Assembly (NCBI GenBank): GCA_030639955.1
Contig: DAOWKH010000124.1
Location: 1 to 10,974, forward strand
Length of the DNA stretch: 10,974 nucleotides
Origin: Candidatus Omnitrophota bacterium
GTDB lineage: Bacteria; Omnitrophota; 4484-213
Reading direction: 5' to 3'
Of this stretch, positions 7,102 to 10,974 are shown one piece after another. The notes below the pieces were generated by a model. That model was not told the DNA's origin and did no database searches. It saw only the letters and a list, made by a program, of their open reading frames with translations. The position numbers were made by a program, and so were the translations under genes. The stretch's first letter is position 1; the number at the start of each line of letters is the position of its first letter.

Positions 7102-8379
7102 TCACTCTTCTATCCTTACTGCCAATCTCTCTTTGACTATCGGTAATTTATCTATTTCCCTAAGCGCCCTTTGTATATCTTTCTCTTTTGCATAATGGGT
7201 CATCATCACAATAGGCACTATTTCTTTCTCTTTGCGTTCTTTTTGGATTACGCTGGCAATGCTCACCCTTTGCTCTCCTAAAATCTTGGCAATCGCTGCT
7301 AATACCCCGGGTTGGTCAACCGCCAAAAAGCGGATATAATAACTTTTTTCCAGTTCCTCTATCTTTTTAATCTCTAATTTGGTTTTTGAAACTGTGGACT
7401 GCGGACTGTGGACTGTGGACATGGCTATTTCCCCTAAATCCGCAACTATCGCACTGGCGGTGGGCAGCATCCCCGCCCCTTTGCCATAAAAAAATAGCTC
7501 ACCCGCCATATCTCCTTTTAAAGAAAGAGCATTAAAAGCCCCTTTTACTCTTGATAAAAGACACTCCTCAGAAATAAGGGCAGGATAGACATAAACTCCG
7601 GCAGTATTTTCTTTAAAACTTTTAGCGATTGCTAAAAGTTTTATTGTATAACCAAACTCGCGCGCATATCTTAAGTCCTCTAATCTAATATCCTCAATCC
7701 CCTGGCAAAAGATATCTTCTAACTTTATATCGGCGTCAAAAATGAGCTGGGCCAAAATGGCAATCTTGTGACGAGAATCAATCCCCCGCGTATCTAAAGC
7801 AGCATCTGCCTCGGCAATCCCTTCTTTTCTTGCCTGAGCAAGGGCTTTCTCAAACTCCCAATTATTTTCTTCCATTTTGGACAAAACATAATTAGCAGTT
7901 CCGTTTACAATTCCTAACAGAGAATCTATCTTGTTGGCGAGCAGTCCTTGTTTTAAAACCTTGATTATGGGAATACCACCGCAAACAGCTGCCTCAAATA
8001 AAATCTCTCTTTTGTTTTCAGCAGCAATCCTGAATAGCTCCTCGCCCTCTTCGGCTAATAACGCTTTATTCGCCGTAATCACATCTTTCTTGTTTCTCAG
8101 GGCTTTAATAATAAATTCCTTTGCCGGATGGATTCCGCCGATGAGCTCAATGAGCACATCAATCTCAGGGTCATTCAAAATCTTATCTACATCGTTGGTC
8201 AAAATTTCCTTGCTTACTTTTACACATCGAGGAGAGTTAATATCCTTATCAGCGATTGCCTTAATTTTGAATTCGCAATTGGTTTTTTGCTCAAGACCTT
8301 TTTTTTTCTTTTGCAAAACCTTTACTACCCCTGAGCCAACTGTTCCAAAGCCGACTAAACCGATGTTTATTATTTTCAT
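7102..8379 (-). CDS. hom: Homoserine dehydrogenase with C-terminal ACT domain
   Basis: This enzyme reduces aspartate semialdehyde to homoserine using NAD(P)H. From the ATG at 8377-8379 it has 425 residues, the usual length of single-function bacterial enzymes. The Rossmann motif IGLVGFGTVGSGVV (6-19) is followed by TANKALLA (103-110) with catalytic-type K105, GIVNGTANYVLSKM (156-169), GIAEADAALDTRGIDSRHK (187-205, replacing the more usual DxxLDxxG form) and FFYGKGAGMLPTASAIVADL (296-315). An ACT domain (about 347-425, from YYIRFLAVDQPGVLAAIAKI) suggests threonine feedback. The frame stays open to 8433, but that part lies inside a tRNA gene, so the earlier start is rejected. Only nine nt separate the tRNA CCA end from this ATG, and no Shine-Dalgarno is present. 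Residues 321-331 (STVHSPQSTVS) come from a 7-bp tandem repeat in the linker between the catalytic and ACT domains. Confidence 0.95.
   Translation of the reverse strand: MKIINIGLVGFGTVGSGVVKVLQKKKKGLEQKTNCEFKIKAIADKDINSPRCVKVSKEILTNDVDKILNDPEIDVLIELIGGIHPAKEFIIKALRNKKDVITANKALLAEEGEELFRIAAENKREILFEAAVCGGIPIIKVLKQGLLANKIDSLLGIVNGTANYVLSKMEENNWEFEKALAQARKEGIAEADAALDTRGIDSRHKIAILAQLIFDADIKLEDIFCQGIEDIRLEDLRYAREFGYTIKLLAIAKSFKENTAGVYVYPALISEECLLSRVKGAFNALSLKGDMAGELFFYGKGAGMLPTASAIVADLGEIAMSTVHSPQSTVSKTKLEIKKIEELEKSYYIRFLAVDQPGVLAAIAKILGEQRVSIASVIQKERKEKEIVPIVMMTHYAKEKDIQRALREIDKLPIVKERLAVRIEE
7391..7420. repeat. 7-bp tandem repeat inside hom
   Basis: On the plus strand ACTGTGG occurs four times in tandem (7391-7418, the second copy being ACTGCGG) plus a partial AC. 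It encodes STVHSPQSTVS in the linker between the catalytic core and the ACT domain. Confidence 0.92.
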
Positions 8380-8388
8380 TGTAAGGTT

Positions 8389-8467
8389 TGGTCGGGACGG
8401 CCGGACTCGAACCGGCGACCCCTTGAACCCCATTCAAGTGCGCTAAGCCAAACTGCGCCACGCCCCG
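8389..8467 (-). tRNA. tRNA-Pro (anticodon GGG), CCA encoded
   Basis: The minus strand folds into a full cloverleaf: acceptor stem CGGGGCG/CGTCCCG with one G-U pair, D stem GCGC/GCGC, anticodon stem CTTGA/TCAAG with loop ATGGGGT (anticodon GGG, reads CCC), five-nt variable loop and T arm GCCGG-TTCGAGT-CCGGC. The body is 76 nt (8392-8467) and the genome encodes the 3' CCA (8389-8391). The CGGGGCGTGGCGCAG start is typical of bacterial proline tRNAs, and the ATGGGGT loop resembles that of E. coli tRNA-Pro(GGG). It lies on the same strand as its neighbours, 46 nt after hup and 9 nt before hom, so it is probably cut from a longer transcript. Confidence 0.96.
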
Positions 8468-8469
8468 AG

Positions 8470-8504
8470 AAGGGTGCCCCCGACGAACATCGGGAGGCAC
8501 CCTT
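8470..8504. other. Strong hairpin between hup and the tRNA
   Basis: AAGGGTGCC (8470-8478) pairs with GGCACCCTT (8496-8504) and CCCGA (8479-8483) with TCGGG (8490-8494), giving 14 base pairs with one bulged A and a 6-nt loop. On the minus strand it ends two nt before the tRNA 5' end and has no U run, so after RNase P cleavage it would cap the 3' end of hup mRNA. On the plus strand it is followed by GTTTTTAATTT, so it could act as a terminator for antisense transcription. Confidence 0.7.
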
Positions 8505-8513
8505 GTTTTTAAT

Positions 8514-8786
8514 TTATTTCGCTGCTTTCTTTAATGCTGCTCCGGCAACAAATGCAGGCACCTTCTTTGCCTTAATCTTGATCTCCTTGCCGGTCTGAGG
8601 ATTTCTGCCTATTCTTGCTTTTCTGGAGCGAACCAAAAAACTCCCTAAGCCGATAAGCTGCACTCTATCCTTTTTGCGCAATGCCTTCTTAATTGCTTCA
8701 ATAAAGCCGTCGATTACCTTTCCGACATTCGCCTTGGAGAGTTTTGTCTTGGCAGCGATTGCTGCTACTAACTCTGCTTTATTCAT
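8514..8786 (-). CDS. hup: HU-family nucleoid DNA-binding protein
   Basis: This 90-residue protein is a standard HU/IHF-family dimeric DNA-bending protein. It starts MNKAELVAAIAAKTKLSKAN and has the helical dimerisation part through about residue 45, then IGLGSFLVRSRKARIGRNPQ (45-64), in which GRNPQTG marks the DNA-binding beta arm tip, and PAFVAGAALKKA at the end. The basic C-terminus fits non-specific DNA binding. HU is more likely than IHF because no IHF-specific neighbours or motifs are seen. The ATG at 8784-8786 has AAAGGAGGTGA upstream, almost a perfect complement of the 16S rRNA tail, which suggests high expression. Its leader contains several hairpins (8809-8911). It is separated from gpsA by 131 nt and may have its own promoter, though I could not identify one. 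Confidence 0.96.
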   Translation of the reverse strand: MNKAELVAAIAAKTKLSKANVGKVIDGFIEAIKKALRKKDRVQLIGLGSFLVRSRKARIGRNPQTGKEIKIKAKKVPAFVAGAALKKAAK

Positions 8787-8791
8787 CTTTT

Positions 8792-8803
8792 CTCACCTCC
8801 TTT
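8792..8803 (-). promoter_or_regulatory. Shine-Dalgarno of hup
   Basis: The minus strand reads AAAGGAGGTGAG, eleven of twelve bases matching the ideal anti-Shine-Dalgarno complement AAAGGAGGTGAT, ending five nt before the hup ATG. It is the strongest ribosome binding site in the window and fits an abundant protein. Confidence 0.85.
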
Positions 8804-8808
8804 CCTCA

Positions 8809-8911
8809 CTCGCCGAAGGCGAGAGCCGAAGTTCCCCGAAGGGGAACTGAGGATAGAAAGTTTGCGTAAGCAAACTTTCGTTATCCATTTCCCTCGCTCG
8901 CCATAGGCGAG
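8809..8911 (-). promoter_or_regulatory. Hairpin cluster in the gpsA-hup spacer / hup leader
   Basis: Four inverted repeats lie in about 100 nt: CTCGCC-GGCGAG (8809-8823), AGTTCCCC-GGGGAACT (8830-8848), GAAAGTTTGC-GCAAACTTTC (8856-8879, extendable by GGATA/TATCC at 8851-8855 and 8882-8886) and a second CTCGCC-GGCGAG (8897-8911). On the transcribed minus strand the first two close with C-UUCG-G tetraloops, which are unusually stable. The hairpin nearest the gene ends about six nt before the Shine-Dalgarno. None is followed by a U run. They could stabilise or separate the hup message. Confidence 0.7.
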
Positions 8912-8917
8912 TATATT

Positions 8918-9913
8918 TCATTCTTCTTTCATCTCCCTTAACATCAAATCCCTGACTGCCTGGCGGGGATGTTTATTTTCAAACAGCACTGAATGGACTT
9001 CTCTACTAATCGGCATCTCTATATTATATCTCTCGGCTAATTTTATTACTGACTGCAGTGTATTCACTCCCTCGATAGCCATCTCTGTCTTGGACAAAAT
9101 CTCCTTGAGGTTTTTCCCTTGGGCGATCTCCTCACCCAGGTTTCTATTACGGCTGTAGCCACTGAAACAGGTCGCTACCAAATCTCCCATCCCGGAAAGC
9201 CCGCTAAAAGTGGAAAGCGAACCACCCATTTTTGTCCCTAATTTACTTATCTCTGCCAAGCCGCGGGTAATTAAAGCCGCTTTAGTATTCGCTCCTAACC
9301 CCAAGCCATCACACATCCCCACAGCAATCGCAATGACATTCTTTAAGGCCCCTCCTAATTGCACGCCAATAATATCACAACTGGCGTAAACCCGGAAGTC
9401 CTGGTTAGAAAATATCTGCTGAACTCTCTGGGCGGCTTTTTTATCTAAAGAGGCAACTACAACCGCGGTAGGAATATTGCCGGCTACCTCTTCGGCATGG
9501 CTGGGCCCAGAAAGGATGCACAGTTTATCCACCTGCCCTAACTCTTGACTAATAACCTCAGACATTAACATCAAAGTCCTCTGCTCAATCCCTTTGGCTA
9601 CATTTACTACTATCCTCTGGCAAAGAGCAAAACCTTTCAGTCGCTTTACTACTGAACGCATAAACTTGGCTGGAATAGCCAGAATAATTATTTCTGTTTT
9701 CTCAACTGCCCTCTCCAGATCGGAGAGAATAGTAACAGTTTCAGGGATTTTAACGCCGGGTAAAAATTTTTTATTCTCGCGGCCCCTGCTCAAAAAGTTA
9801 ATATATTCAGGGAATGCACCCCAGAGATAAACTTTATTTTTATCACTTAAAAGAATACTGAGAGCCGTGCCCCAACCACCATCGCCTAAAACAGCAATCT
9901 TTATGCTACGCAT
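8918..9913 (-). CDS. gpsA: Glycerol-3-phosphate dehydrogenase [NAD(P)+]
   Basis: It reduces dihydroxyacetone phosphate to sn-glycerol-3-phosphate, the backbone for membrane phospholipids. The 331 residues match the family length. The nucleotide-binding loop is VLGDGGWGTALS (8-19), a variant of the more common GAGSWGTA. VAKGIE (105-110), SGPSHAEEVAGNIPTAVVVA (135-154), GGALKNVIAIAVGMCDGLGL (187-206) with the likely catalytic K191, and GDLVATCFSGYSRNRNLG (243-260) complete the conserved set. The ATG at 9911-9913 follows the tsaD stop after 21 nt; no clear Shine-Dalgarno is seen, so expression may depend on coupling to tsaD. The gene ends at an isolated stop before the hairpin-rich hup leader. 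I see no truncation or missing catalytic residue. Confidence 0.96.
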   Translation of the reverse strand: MRSIKIAVLGDGGWGTALSILLSDKNKVYLWGAFPEYINFLSRGRENKKFLPGVKIPETVTILSDLERAVEKTEIIILAIPAKFMRSVVKRLKGFALCQRIVVNVAKGIEQRTLMLMSEVISQELGQVDKLCILSGPSHAEEVAGNIPTAVVVASLDKKAAQRVQQIFSNQDFRVYASCDIIGVQLGGALKNVIAIAVGMCDGLGLGANTKAALITRGLAEISKLGTKMGGSLSTFSGLSGMGDLVATCFSGYSRNRNLGEEIAQGKNLKEILSKTEMAIEGVNTLQSVIKLAERYNIEMPISREVHSVLFENKHPRQAVRDLMLREMKEE

Positions 9914-9934
9914 AGTTTAACAAAGTTTCAGCTT

Positions 9935-10936
<1,002 letters not shown>

Positions 10937-10974
10937 ACCCTTCTCCTTCGCTATGCTCAGTCGTCGGAATTATC
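10937..10974. other. Window edge upstream of tsaD
   Basis: Apart from the tsaD ribosome binding site there are only 26 nt. On the minus strand an open frame could end with D-N-S-D-D-stop at a TGA, possibly the tail of an upstream gene, but the stretch is too short to decide. Confidence 0.3.

Noticed and set aside
8380..8433. Upstream extension of hom into the tRNA region (18 extra codons)
   Set aside because: The extension is translated tRNA-Pro sequence; homologous proteins start at MKIINIGLVGFGTVG.
8291..8500. Short minus-strand open frame across the tRNA and hup 3' hairpin
   Set aside because: It overlaps the tRNA and the hom N-terminus in another frame and resembles no protein family.
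8470..8516. Intrinsic terminator for hup on the minus strand
   Set aside because: The stem is followed by the tRNA gene, not a U run; the T run is on the other side and would serve only the plus strand.

Overview
The window holds one strand of a compact bacterial genome. Every gene I can support is on the minus strand, so it reads right to left. In transcription order the genes are tsaD, gpsA, hup (HU protein), a tRNA-Pro(GGG), hom, thrC, an archaeal-type phosphoglycerate-mutase-like gene that is probably the homoserine kinase, an aspartokinase split into two open frames, cimA, hisS and the start of aspS, which runs off the left edge. There are no plasmid, phage, insertion-sequence or CRISPR signs. 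The moderate GC content, tight packing, HU gene and many short palindromes and 7-bp tandem repeats suggest an uncultured bacterial lineage. Omnitrophota or a similar candidate phylum is a guess from gene order and repeat style, not something the sequence proves.

Right part (8389-10974): housekeeping genes. TsaD makes the t6A tRNA modification, GpsA makes glycerol-3-phosphate for membrane lipids, and HU is a nucleoid protein with a near-perfect Shine-Dalgarno and a leader full of hairpins, two of them with UUCG loops. A proline tRNA follows, wedged between a hup 3' hairpin and the hom start codon.

Middle part (3271-8379): the aspartate-family pathway. The aspartokinase (two ORFs), homoserine dehydrogenase, the PGM-like protein and threonine synthase cover aspartate phosphorylation, homoserine reduction, homoserine phosphorylation and threonine formation. 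Aspartate-semialdehyde dehydrogenase is not in the window. No classical thrB is present, and the PGM-like gene sits where one would be expected.

Left part (1-3270): cimA (pyruvate plus acetyl-CoA to citramalate) gives a threonine-independent entry to isoleucine. It is followed by hisS and aspS, each overlapping its upstream gene.

The most unusual points are: (1) an aspartokinase divided exactly between its catalytic and ACT halves, at the place where Bacillus-type lysC has its internal beta-subunit start; (2) four different tandem repeats, all with a 7-bp unit, inside conserved genes (lysC beta part, thrC, hom, tsaD), plus two degenerate 7-mer regions between genes; (3) the candidate non-orthologous homoserine kinase; (4) a tRNA gene ending 9 nt before a start codon that has no ribosome binding site. 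I found no convincing sigma-70 promoter, riboswitch or intrinsic terminator on the minus strand. No stretch of more than 300 bases lacks a gene.
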